A stretch of 33,747 nt of DNA from Bacillota bacterium. Lineage in GTDB: Bacteria > Bacillota_A > Clostridia > Lachnospirales > Lachnospiraceae. Positions 1-7,736 of this stretch are shown one piece after another. Under the pieces are notes generated by a model. That model searched no databases and was not told the DNA's origin. It saw only the letters and a program-made list of their open reading frames with translations. How positions within the stretch are numbered: position 1 is the first letter of the stretch; every line of letters begins with the position of its first letter. The stretch covers positions 1 to 33,747 of the forward strand of contig JAEZSL010000218.1 of the NCBI GenBank assembly GCA_023443925.1, read 5' to 3'. The translations under genes were made by a program, and so were the position numbers.

Positions 1-1106
1 AGGAAGGAAACTACCTGTCCTTACAAATGCCTAATACAGTCAACGGAGCAGGAGAAAATTATTTATATACGGCTTTAAATCACCTTCAATCCGTACAAAG
101 TAAAAACCAGGGATCCAACACGGTAAATGTCGTTCTGGAAAGAACCCAAGCAGCAGATTACACGGTTTCCGAATCAAATAATACCTATCTGATCACTTTT
201 AATAATTCAGCTCCCGATGCCAATACGGAATACTCCCTAAATATCAAAGTACCGCAGGAAGTATTTTATTCGGAAATCACGAACGAGGATCGTTATTACA
301 AAAATCAGATTGTTATAAGAATTCCCGGCGACTACAGAGATTTTTACAACAGTAATCCCTTAAGTTCAGCAAACAGTGTTGTAAAAAACGTATCTGTAGG
401 ATATATCAATTCGATGACGGAAATTACCATTACTACTACAAAACTGCAAGGATATAAATTATATGATTTAAACGGTACGGTAGGTGTTGTTCTTGGTAAT
501 CCAAAAGATATTTATAAAAACATTGTTGTACTGGACGCAGGCCACGGTGGTACTGACCCCGGTGCCATGCGTAAGTTAAACGGAGTTACCATCAATGAAA
601 AAGACTTAAACTTTAAAATCATGTATGAGCTGACCCAAAAGTATTTTAACGCGGAAGATTCAGAAATCAAAGCCTACTATTCCAGATATAATGATACAAA
701 AGTTGATTTATATGCAAGAGCAGATTTTACAAAAACGGTAGGAGCGGATTTATTTGTAAGCCTTCATATGAATGCCAACAACAGCTCCTCTCCGAAAGGC
801 ACTGAAATCTATTATACCGGTTCCAATAAAAATACTTCGTGCAATGGTCTGAACAGTAAGATACTTGCCAATATGTTCCTGAATTCCCTGCCTGCAAAAG
901 TGGGTACCGATAAGAGATATATTGCAGATAAGAGCCTTGCTGTATGCCGTACCAATACAGTACCGGCAGTTCTGGTGGAATTAGGTTTTATGTCCAATCC
1001 AAGTGATCTTGCCTTAATGGTGCAACCGGATTTTCAGGAAAGTACAGCCGAAGCGATCTACGAAACATTATGTGAAGTATTTAGTGCTTATCCGACTGGT
1101 AGATAA
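1..1106 (+). CDS. N-acetylmuramoyl-L-alanine amidase (Amidase_3), 5' end outside window
   Basis: This enzyme cleaves the amide bond between N-acetylmuramic acid and L-alanine in peptidoglycan, outside the membrane. The frame is open back to the first bases (codons read E-G-N-Y-L-S-L-Q before the first ATG at 27), so the true start lies upstream and the signal peptide is not visible. Counting from the ATG at 27, roughly residues 30-150 form a beta-rich region of AMIN type. Residues about 165-355 are the catalytic Amidase_3 domain. The zinc-site motifs are all present: DAGHGG (first His), the Glu in NEKDLN, SLHMNAN (second His) and VELGFMSNP (catalytic Glu). The next gene also encodes a secreted cell-surface hydrolase, but a terminator separates the two. 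Family assignment is firm; the physiological role (division, sporulation or turnover) cannot be told. Confidence 0.92.
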   Translation, partial: EGNYLSLQMPNTVNGAGENYLYTALNHLQSVQSKNQGSNTVNVVLERTQAADYTVSESNNTYLITFNNSAPDANTEYSLNIKVPQEVFYSEITNEDRYYKNQIVIRIPGDYRDFYNSNPLSSANSVVKNVSVGYINSMTEITITTTKLQGYKLYDLNGTVGVVLGNPKDIYKNIVVLDAGHGGTDPGAMRKLNGVTINEKDLNFKIMYELTQKYFNAEDSEIKAYYSRYNDTKVDLYARADFTKTVGADLFVSLHMNANNSSSPKGTEIYYTGSNKNTSCNGLNSKILANMFLNSLPAKVGTDKRYIADKSLAVCRTNTVPAVLVELGFMSNPSDLALMVQPDFQESTAEAIYETLCEVFSAYPTGR

Positions 1107-1115
1107 GTAATAAAA

Positions 1116-1182
1116 GCCTGTCATCCAAGATCAGATAACATTTATTTCCGTAAATGGATTTGATTTGAATGACAGGTTTTTT
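1116..1182 (+). terminator. Rho-independent terminator after the amidase gene
   Basis: CCTGTCAT (1117-1124) pairs with ATGACAGG (1169-1176) and is followed directly by six T (1177-1182). The long loop holds an inner hairpin, CATTTA with TAAATG. It lies 10 bases past the amidase stop codon. Confidence 0.8.
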
Positions 1183-1231
1183 GGGGTTAAAGAGGGAAAA
1201 TTATATTAAATATATATAAGGAGCGAATAGA

Positions 1232-1288
1232 ATGAGCCAAGTTAAGAGGGGATTGCATTTATGCTTCTGGAAGGGTTTAGACAAATGA
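1232..1288 (+). CDS. Possible 18-codon leader peptide overlapping the next gene
   Basis: An ATG at 1232 sits 8 bases after the best ribosome binding site of the region (AAGGAG, about 1218-1223). It opens an 18-codon frame beginning MSQVKRGLHL. Its TGA (1286-1288) overlaps the in-frame ATG at 1285 of the following gene as ATGA, the arrangement typical of translational coupling. The peptide matches nothing I recognise. It may be a real leader, or the large gene may simply use the start at 1261 behind AGAGGGGA, making this chance. Confidence 0.35.
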   Translation: MSQVKRGLHLCFWKGLDK

Positions 1289-3654
1289 TAAGGAAAACAA
1301 AATTAAAATGGATGTTCGGTTTTATGGTATTTTTACTGTCCGGCATCATTCTGTGGGGAACGGTTCAGGTTCAGGCGGCACAGGACAAAAAAGCTCCGGT
1401 GTTAACTGTGGAAGCAGAAAAAGGAACTGCCGGTAAGAACGTAAAGGTTAAAGTAAAGGTTACAGATGCCTCCGGAATTAAAGCAGTGAAATGGGATTCA
1501 GGCAGCAGGACAATTGATTATTTTAAAAAGTCCGGAAAGCTGGTGAAATTAAATTCCCAAAACAACTATACGATTACCATTTCTTCCAAGGGAACCTATA
1601 CTTTTTATGCGCTTGATAATGCAGGTAACGCTGTTGTAGAGAAAATTACTATATCCAATATCGATACAACAAAGCCTGCTCTGAAAATAACCAAAAGTAC
1701 ACAGAGCATTACGAAAGAAAATGTTACACTTAGCTTTACGATCGGTGATAAAGGTTTAGGCGTAAAAAGCCTTAGATATCTTACCGGCACAAAAACCGCT
1801 GCCGATTTTACCGAAGCGGCTAAAAACATTCCATTAAACAGTACCAAGGTTACAAAAGATATCTATGATTTTATGTACAGCGGAAAATTAACGGTTAAAA
1901 ACAATAACACTTTTACCTTTTTACTGGAGGATGCTGCCGGGAATACTGTTTTAAAAACAGTTACCGTGGATAATATTGATAAAATATCACCGGCTGCCGT
2001 TTCAACCCTCAATACCGATAAACCGACTAAAAATCCCGTAACCGTGAACCTGACCGTAACCGATAACCTGTCAGGTGTGAAGGAAGCAAAATACCTGGCC
2101 GGAGCCAGAACTGCCGCAGATTTTGCCGCTGCAGCCGCAGCACCGGTGGTAATCAGCCTGGACAGCGAAGGGAAGGGAAGCTTTATAGTAAGTACGAATA
2201 ACAAATATACGGTGTTAGTGGAAGACAATGCAGGTAATTTGTCCCTGCTGACCATGGAAGTAACTAATATTGATACGGTGAAACCGGTACTTACATTGGA
2301 TTATTCCGTAATAAATCAAAAAGCAACGGTTACCTATATTGCAAAAGATGACCGTTCCGGTATTTCCAGCGTTCAATATTTAAAAGGGAAAGTAACCGAT
2401 GCCGGTTCCGACAAATGGAAGTCTTCCGGTAAAGACGTTACAAAAGACGGTAAATTTACCGTTACCTCCTCCGGCGATTACAGCGTTCTGGCAAAGGATG
2501 GAGCCGGTAATGAGACAATACAGGTAATTAAAGTGGATCTGGAATTCCGGGCGGTATGGATTTCTTATCTGGAATATATGAATTACGGAAAAAACGGATT
2601 TACAGAAGCAAGCTTTCAATCGGCCATTAACAAAATGTTTGACAACGTAGTAAAATTAAATATGAACGCGGTTGTTGTTCATGTCAGACCTTTTGGAGAT
2701 GCTATGTATAATTCCAGTTATTTCCCCTGGTCAAAATATGCATCCGGAACCCAGGGTGTAGATCCAGGATTTGATCCGTTGGCATATATGGTGAAAGCCG
2801 CCCATGACAGAGGTCTTCAAATCCATGCATGGCTGAATCCATACCGCGTCACCACCGCAAGTACGGATTATACGAAGCTGTCTACGGATAATCCGGCCAG
2901 AGTATGGTACGATGATAAGGATAAATCCAATGATCGTAACGTATTATCCTTTGGCGGAAACTTATATTACAATCCGGCTTCCAAAGAAGTCCAGTCGCTA
3001 ATTACAAACGGCATTACAGAAATTGTTCAGAATTATGATGTAGACGGAATCCATTTTGATGACTATTTTTACCCGTCCTTAGGCAGTAACTATGCAAATA
3101 ATTTTGATGTTACAGAATATAAGGCCTATGCAGCTGAGACAAAAGCAGCCGGCAAAACATCCTTATCCATTGCTGACTGGAGAAGAAATAATGTAAATAC
3201 TCTAGTTAAGAATATATATTCCTCAATTAAGAATATCAATTCCGATGTTCAGTTTGGTATCAGCCCCGGCGGATTTTATGATTCCCTGACCAGTAACATG
3301 GGTTACTATGTGGATTATAAAACATGGCTGTCTTCTAACAATTATATTGATTACATCTGTCCGCAGATATATTGGACTTTTAGTAACAAAAGCTATCCTT
3401 TTGACAAGACTTTGGATAAATGGCTATCTTTTAGGACCAGTTCCACTGTTAAAATGTATGTCGGAATAGCGACCTACAGAGCAGGTTCTACTCTGGAACC
3501 GGACTGGAAAAACAATACGAATGAATTAAAGGAACAGGTGGAATACGCAAGAAACAGCGGAAAAGTAGATGGATATGTATTCTTCCGCTACGATTTCTTC
3601 TACAACAAAACCACAAAACCGGGTGTGGACAAATTACTGGCTATCTTAAAATAA
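1261..3654 (+). CDS. Secreted Ig-repeat protein with GHL10 (DUF187/YngK-like) glycosidase domain
   Basis: A secreted protein of 797 residues. The N-terminus has a short charged stretch, a hydrophobic segment (about residues 20-36) and a VQAA-type cleavage region, i.e. a signal peptide. Four Ig-like repeats of about 100 residues follow. They are separated by NID-x-x-x-P linkers and share a core like GVKSLRYLTGTKTAADF, which points to internal duplication. Residues from about 427 to the end form a TIM-barrel-like GHL10/DUF187 domain starting at FRAVWISYLEYM, with HVRPFGDAMY, HAWLNPYRV and DGIHFDDYFYP (about 595-606), where Asp/Glu residues are candidates for catalysis. Family members are thought to act on cell-wall or extracellular polysaccharide; the substrate is not known. 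Start choice is open: ATG 1261 has AGAGGGGA upstream, while ATG 1285 overlaps the stop of a small upstream frame. A strong terminator follows. Confidence 0.88.
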   Translation: MLLEGFRQMIRKTKLKWMFGFMVFLLSGIILWGTVQVQAAQDKKAPVLTVEAEKGTAGKNVKVKVKVTDASGIKAVKWDSGSRTIDYFKKSGKLVKLNSQNNYTITISSKGTYTFYALDNAGNAVVEKITISNIDTTKPALKITKSTQSITKENVTLSFTIGDKGLGVKSLRYLTGTKTAADFTEAAKNIPLNSTKVTKDIYDFMYSGKLTVKNNNTFTFLLEDAAGNTVLKTVTVDNIDKISPAAVSTLNTDKPTKNPVTVNLTVTDNLSGVKEAKYLAGARTAADFAAAAAAPVVISLDSEGKGSFIVSTNNKYTVLVEDNAGNLSLLTMEVTNIDTVKPVLTLDYSVINQKATVTYIAKDDRSGISSVQYLKGKVTDAGSDKWKSSGKDVTKDGKFTVTSSGDYSVLAKDGAGNETIQVIKVDLEFRAVWISYLEYMNYGKNGFTEASFQSAINKMFDNVVKLNMNAVVVHVRPFGDAMYNSSYFPWSKYASGTQGVDPGFDPLAYMVKAAHDRGLQIHAWLNPYRVTTASTDYTKLSTDNPARVWYDDKDKSNDRNVLSFGGNLYYNPASKEVQSLITNGITEIVQNYDVDGIHFDDYFYPSLGSNYANNFDVTEYKAYAAETKAAGKTSLSIADWRRNNVNTLVKNIYSSIKNINSDVQFGISPGGFYDSLTSNMGYYVDYKTWLSSNNYIDYICPQIYWTFSNKSYPFDKTLDKWLSFRTSSTVKMYVGIATYRAGSTLEPDWKNNTNELKEQVEYARNSGKVDGYVFFRYDFFYNKTTKPGVDKLLAILK

Positions 3655-3740
3655 GATCAGGTTTCAATTGACTTATTTTTAAAGAAAGCATATTATTAAA
3701 GCATAATACATATTTAATTTAATTAACAATTAATACATAG

Positions 3741-3833
3741 CATGGGAATGCTGCAGAATTTAATGTGTCACCAATATTCAGCTGGGAAGAGCCAGCAAGG
3801 GGCAGATTTGCAGCATTCCCGTGTGTTTTTTTT
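3741..3833 (+). terminator. Strong terminator with a long structured loop
   Basis: A 15-bp stem (CATGGGAATGCTGCA at 3741-3755 with TGCAGCATTCCCGTG at 3809-3823, one G-U pair) is followed by eight T (3826-3833). The loop of over 50 bases carries a second hairpin, GCTGG with CCAGC. The rest of the gap up to 4006 is AT-rich and holds only a short direct repeat, GAAGTAACTA, at about 3834 and 3851. Confidence 0.8.
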
Positions 3834-4006
3834 GAAGTAACTAGTTTTTTAGAAGTAACTATTACTAGTCATAATGATAATATAGTATCGCTGTAATCAA
3901 CTATCTGAATGAAATATTAAATTATTAAATTTAAACATGTAAAAAAAACAATTATAAAATCAATTATGCGTATGTACATACTAAACAGAATTTAAGAGGT
4001 GAATTT

Positions 4007-4501
4007 ATGGAGATAACAGTAAGAAAAATGCATTCAGAGGACTGGGGTAGGGTGGCAGCTATCTATCAGGAGGGGATTGATACCCGTATTGCTACTTTTC
4101 AGACGGAAGTACCATCCTATGAGCAATGGGACAGTGGCCATTTAAAAGAATGCAGACTTGTAGCCTGTCAGAGCAATAAAGTAATTGGCTGGGTTGCTTT
4201 AAGCAGTGTAAGCAGCCGGTGTGTCTATCGCGGAGTTGCAGAGGTCAGTATCTACATAGACAAAAATTTCAGAGGAAAATCGGCAGGTAGTTTATTGCTG
4301 GAGCAGGTTATAAAGGAATCGGAAGACCTTGGATTCTGGACACTGCAATCTGGTATATTTGAAGAAAATGTCCCCAGTATACGGCTTCATGAAAAACATG
4401 GTTTTCGGGTTATCGGCTATCGTGAAAAGATTGGAAAAACAAATGATGGGGAATGGAAAAATACCTGCTTGCTGGAAAGACGGAGTAAGCGTGTTTATTA
4501 G
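4007..4501 (+). CDS. GNAT N-acetyltransferase, phosphinothricin-acetyltransferase-like
   Basis: A cytoplasmic acetyl-CoA-dependent N-acetyltransferase of 164 residues, the normal length of the PAT/Bar/YncA branch of the GNAT superfamily. The opening (I-x-VRKMHSEDWGRVAAIYQEGI) and the ATFQTEVPS segment are typical of this branch. The acetyl-CoA loop is RGKSAGSLLLEQ (about residues 88-99), followed by the conserved SIRLHEKHGFRVIGYREK segment with the branch's Asn/His/Gly pattern. Members acetylate amino acids such as methionine sulfoximine analogues or phosphinothricin; the substrate here cannot be told from sequence. The start is supported by AAGAGGTG upstream. It is monocistronic, with terminators on both sides. 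Confidence 0.88.
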   Translation: MEITVRKMHSEDWGRVAAIYQEGIDTRIATFQTEVPSYEQWDSGHLKECRLVACQSNKVIGWVALSSVSSRCVYRGVAEVSIYIDKNFRGKSAGSLLLEQVIKESEDLGFWTLQSGIFEENVPSIRLHEKHGFRVIGYREKIGKTNDGEWKNTCLLERRSKRVY

Positions 4502-4601
4502 GTTTCTATGGCTTAGAAATCAGCAAATGAAAGTGTACGTAGTAATTTAATAATTGAATAAGATTATATGTAAGTAATCTAATATTTGAGTACTATTCCT
4601 G

Positions 4602-4632
4602 GATTTATGTCTTAATGGCATAAATCTTTTTT
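4602..4632 (+). terminator. Rho-independent terminator after the GNAT gene
   Basis: GATTTATG (4602-4609) pairs with CATAAATC (4619-4626) and six T follow (4627-4632). The hairpin ends at the relic reading frame on the other strand and may stop transcription from both sides. Confidence 0.75.
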
Positions 4633-4801
4633 ATTGCATCGGTAATAACATAAAACTCCCATTCAATAGTATGCCATCCGGAAACACATGACGTTCACAA
4701 GGAAGATTGTCACTGTCGTAACAGAGCATTAGTGCAAGCGTCTGGTAAGGAGACTCTTTCTTATGGTTTGAGATTCGAGTATTTAAAGGCCATTTTGTGA
4801 A
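4631..4801 (-). pseudogene. Possible 3' remnant of an unidentified gene
   Basis: The minus strand of this otherwise empty gap holds an open frame of about 56 codons with protein-like composition, e.g. KWPLNTRISNHKKESPYQ and, nearer its end, CYDSDNLPCERHVFPDG. It has no ATG with a ribosome binding site and begins right after an in-frame stop, so it is best read as the tail of a decayed gene. I do not recognise the family. Composition is the only evidence. Confidence 0.3.
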
Positions 4802-4868
4802 TCAGAATAAATTCGAGAAATGTTGTATTATCAAATTAAAAAATATGGAAATATATGTTATTATTTAT

Positions 4869-4924
4869 TTGACATCACAGGTCTATTATGATAGACTCTA
4901 AATATAAGGTCTATTGTAATAGAC
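4869..4924 (+). promoter_or_regulatory. Promoter with two BlaI-type operators
   Basis: A candidate sigma-A promoter has TTGACA (4869-4874), a 17-base spacer and TAGACT (4892-4897). Two almost identical palindromes overlie it: GTCTATTATGATAGAC (4881-4896) covers the spacer and -10 region, and GTCTATTGTAATAGAC (4909-4924) lies around or just after the start point. Centres are 28 bp apart. This is the layout of an autorepressed BlaI/MecI promoter, with a half-site (GTCTAT) differing from the staphylococcal TACA-type half-site. Confidence 0.8.
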
Positions 4925-4980
4925 TCAATTGCTAGCCTTTTATAGCAGATCTTATATAAATTATTAACAGGAGGTCTTTA

Positions 4981-5340
4981 ATGGATGAGTATAAGCTATA
5001 TGAAGCGGAGTTCAAGTTTATGGATATCATATGGAAACACGAACCAGTTAATTCCACGGAATTAGCAAAGCTATGTTTTCAGTTGCTTGGTTGGAAAAAA
5101 TCCACTACTTATACTATGATTAAAAAACTTTCGGAAAGGGGTATGTTAATCAGCCAAAACGCAACCGTGACAGCTTTGATCCGCAGAGAACAGGTTCAAA
5201 AATATGAAAGTGAAATATTAATGGAAAAAGCTTTTGACAACAACCTTCCTGCATTTTTAGCGGCATTTCTGAAGGACAGAAAAATATCAAAACAGGAAGC
5301 TGAAGACATTAAGAAAATGATTGAGGAGGCTTCAAAATGA
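4981..5340 (+). CDS. BlaI/MecI/CopY-family transcriptional repressor
   Basis: A 119-residue winged-helix repressor of the BlaI/MecI family, expected to bind as a dimer to the two palindromes just upstream and to be inactivated by proteolysis. Residues about 5-70 form the DNA-binding domain (EAEFKFMDIIWKHEPVNSTE, then TTYTMIKKLSERGMLI). Residues about 75-119 form the helical dimerisation tail (ISKQEAEDIKKMIEE). Where staphylococcal MecI/BlaI is cut (Asn-Phe in the dimerisation domain), a simple alignment by eye gives Ala-Phe in FLAAFLKD, so the cleavage rule may differ. AGGAGG precedes the ATG by a normal distance. The stop overlaps the start of the downstream sensor protease (ATGA), so the two are one translationally coupled operon. 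Confidence 0.92.
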   Translation: MDEYKLYEAEFKFMDIIWKHEPVNSTELAKLCFQLLGWKKSTTYTMIKKLSERGMLISQNATVTALIRREQVQKYESEILMEKAFDNNLPAFLAAFLKDRKISKQEAEDIKKMIEEASK

Positions 5341-7583
5341 ATGAATTTTTTGTTAATGTATTGCAAATGAGTTTAACTGCCGGCTATGTTATCATAGCAA
5401 TCCTGTTAATCCGCCTGCTGCTAAAAAAAGTACCTAAAATTTTCTCTTATGCGCTGTGGATTCTTGTCTTGTTTCGGCTGTTATGCCCTATAACCCTGGA
5501 AAGCTCATTAAGCTTACTCCCTAAATCCACAGTTACTTCAACTGAATTTTTTATTAATAATCAGATTTTTACAGAGAAGGATCTTAGTGGCATTAACAAT
5601 AACAACTTGAATCCAGTAACGGATTCGAAAGAAAATAATAAGATCTTGCCTGATGACACTATAGCAAATAAAGAAAATACTATTACCGTAAAATCAGAAA
5701 ATTCCTTAAACCTGATGAATATTGGAACCATTATATGGCTGTTCGGAATGTTTTTATTAGCCGTACATGCAGTCTATCATTATATTGTGTTAAAGAATAA
5801 ATTGCGGACTGCAACGAGGATAAAGGATAATATCTATACCAGTGACCGGATAACAACACCTTTTGTTCTTGGTTTCCTATGGCCCAGAATTTACATACCG
5901 GGGTTTCTTAGTGACAAAGAAATGGATTATATTTTACTTCATGAGCAAAAACATATTAAACGCCGTGACCATTGGATTAAATTAGTATCTTTCGCTGCGC
6001 TGGTTCTCCACTGGTTTAACCCCCTTGTCTGGATTGCATACCATCTAATGATAAAAGATATGGAGATGTCCTGTGATGAAAGCGTTATGAAACAGGCAGT
6101 AAATGACAGGAGAGATATCCGAACCGATTATTCCGTATCTATGCTGAACCTTTCGGTAAGACAGAGTGGCTTATACAGTCCTATGGCATTTGGGGAAACC
6201 AATGTTAAATCTAGGATCAAAAACGTTCTTAATTATAAAAAGCCTGGATTCTGGGCAATTATAATTGCAATTGCAGCGGTTATTACAGCAGGTATCTGTC
6301 TGATTACAAATCCGCTTAGTAAAGATGAAGAGGTTGTATCAAATAAAATAAGTTCACCTCCTGCAGCTTACGAAAAAGTTGCAGTGGGCTTTGAAAACAG
6401 TCGAAATTCGGATGATATCAAAGCTAAGAACCTGAAAAATACTAATAATAAGCAGGATAATATAAATACAAGCATTAAATTAAAGGATAAGCTGCCAGAT
6501 GTGTTTATTTCCAGGCATCCACCAGTTGCAGACTATACCGGCATCTTCGGGAAGAGGAGTGAATTACCGGAATATAACAATTTTGCATATGATATTCGCA
6601 GTACGGATCTATCCGATGCAGATCTGACCGATGATTATGATAAATTGCTGAATACTACTTTTGATAGTAAAACCATCTGGCCAGACCAGATGCCGGAAGG
6701 ATTTGATCCGGATGATATCATGGAAGTATACAAAAATCCGGGGTTAAATGTAAGAAGTCTTCATGCACAAGGTATTACCGGTAAAGGTGTAGGTATCGGT
6801 ATCATCGATCAGACACTACTAGTCGATCATAAAGAGTATGCCGACCGGGTTAGATACTATTCAGAAAGCTCCAGTGTCAGTAACCAGGAAGCTGCTATGC
6901 ACGGAGCTGCCGTAGCGTCTATAGCAGTGGGTAAATCAGTCGGTGTAGCACCAGGTGCCGACCTTTACTACATCGCAGCAGATTTTTATAAAGCTCAGAC
7001 AGATATGGGAGTTGTTACCGAAGCCATTCATGAATTACTAGACCTAAACAAAACCCTTCCCCAAGAAAACCGAATTCGGGTTATATCCATATCCTGGGGA
7101 ATGGATACGGATGATACGGTAAGCGGTTATGCTGCATTACATGAGGCGTATCAAAAAGCAAAGGATGAGGGAGTGTTTATTATTAACACCTCCATATTTA
7201 CAAGGGAAGACATAGCATATTTTGGATTGGAAAAAATACCTTTGTCAGATCCGGATGATTGTAACAGTTATACCGTCAGTAAATACTCCTCAGAGAATAC
7301 TTACTATAAAATCAGTGCGCCTATGGATTTTATGTGTGTAGCTGCTCCGAACGGTGTCGATGATTATGTGGTATACCGTAATGGAGGTTTGAGCTGGACT
7401 ACCCCTTACATAGCCGGTTTATTTGCTCTTACCTGTCAGGTGGACCCGGATATCACTCCGGAAGAATTTTGGAAATATGCGGATAAAACCGGAAGAAGCA
7501 GCCATGGCACTTACCAGGGGAAAATCTATCAGGCTAATTATATTGTAGATCCGGTGGCTATTATTAATCATTATAAAAATTAA
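5337..7583 (+). CDS. BlaR1-like M56 membrane metalloprotease fused to a subtilisin-like (S8) domain
   Basis: A 748-residue transmembrane sensor protease. The N-terminal part matches BlaR1/MecR1 M56 proteins: membrane segments at about 8-29, 36-54, 128-152 and 214-236, the zinc motif HEQKH (H202, E203, H206), and the downstream acidic motif EMSCDES (about 243-249) that normally supplies the third zinc ligand. A fifth membrane segment lies at about 304-325. In BlaR1 the outer C-terminal domain binds beta-lactam; here it is replaced. After a linker of about 140 residues, residues about 460-748 form an S8 subtilase: GVGIGIIDQT (D491), MHGAAVASIA (H522), a candidate oxyanion Asn at N617 (INTS) and GGLSWTTPYIAG (S686). 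Spacing of these residues is close to subtilisin's 32/64/155/221. No signal peptide is needed; the S8 domain would face outside. The gene is coupled to the repressor gene. What activates it, and what the S8 domain cuts, is unknown. Confidence 0.9.
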   Translation: MNEFFVNVLQMSLTAGYVIIAILLIRLLLKKVPKIFSYALWILVLFRLLCPITLESSLSLLPKSTVTSTEFFINNQIFTEKDLSGINNNNLNPVTDSKENNKILPDDTIANKENTITVKSENSLNLMNIGTIIWLFGMFLLAVHAVYHYIVLKNKLRTATRIKDNIYTSDRITTPFVLGFLWPRIYIPGFLSDKEMDYILLHEQKHIKRRDHWIKLVSFAALVLHWFNPLVWIAYHLMIKDMEMSCDESVMKQAVNDRRDIRTDYSVSMLNLSVRQSGLYSPMAFGETNVKSRIKNVLNYKKPGFWAIIIAIAAVITAGICLITNPLSKDEEVVSNKISSPPAAYEKVAVGFENSRNSDDIKAKNLKNTNNKQDNINTSIKLKDKLPDVFISRHPPVADYTGIFGKRSELPEYNNFAYDIRSTDLSDADLTDDYDKLLNTTFDSKTIWPDQMPEGFDPDDIMEVYKNPGLNVRSLHAQGITGKGVGIGIIDQTLLVDHKEYADRVRYYSESSSVSNQEAAMHGAAVASIAVGKSVGVAPGADLYYIAADFYKAQTDMGVVTEAIHELLDLNKTLPQENRIRVISISWGMDTDDTVSGYAALHEAYQKAKDEGVFIINTSIFTREDIAYFGLEKIPLSDPDDCNSYTVSKYSSENTYYKISAPMDFMCVAAPNGVDDYVVYRNGGLSWTTPYIAGLFALTCQVDPDITPEEFWKYADKTGRSSHGTYQGKIYQANYIVDPVAIINHYKN

Positions 7584-7642
7584 GAATAAAGTTATTATTA
7601 ATAAAAAAGCCTTGAAACTTTGAAATAATACATCCATCGTAT

Positions 7643-7681
7643 CGTCCGCTTTGTCAACTTTCCTTTATTATGACAAGGACG
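7643..7681. repeat. Interrupted inverted repeat upstream of the AraC/GyrI gene
   Basis: CGTCC (7643-7647) and TTGTCA (7651-7656) pair with TGACAA (7671-7676) and GGACG (7677-7681), with a 3-base bulge and a 14-base loop. There is no T run, so it is less likely a terminator for the protease operon than an operator or leader structure for the following regulator. Confidence 0.4.
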
Positions 7682-7736
7682 GTCAAGAAAATATCTCTGT
7701 GATGTTGTATTCTTAATTTATCGGAGGTATCACAGT

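Noticed and set aside
1605..2255. Long minus-strand frames inside the GHL10 gene
   Set aside because: They are shadows of the Ig-repeat coding strand; low-complexity and without start signals.
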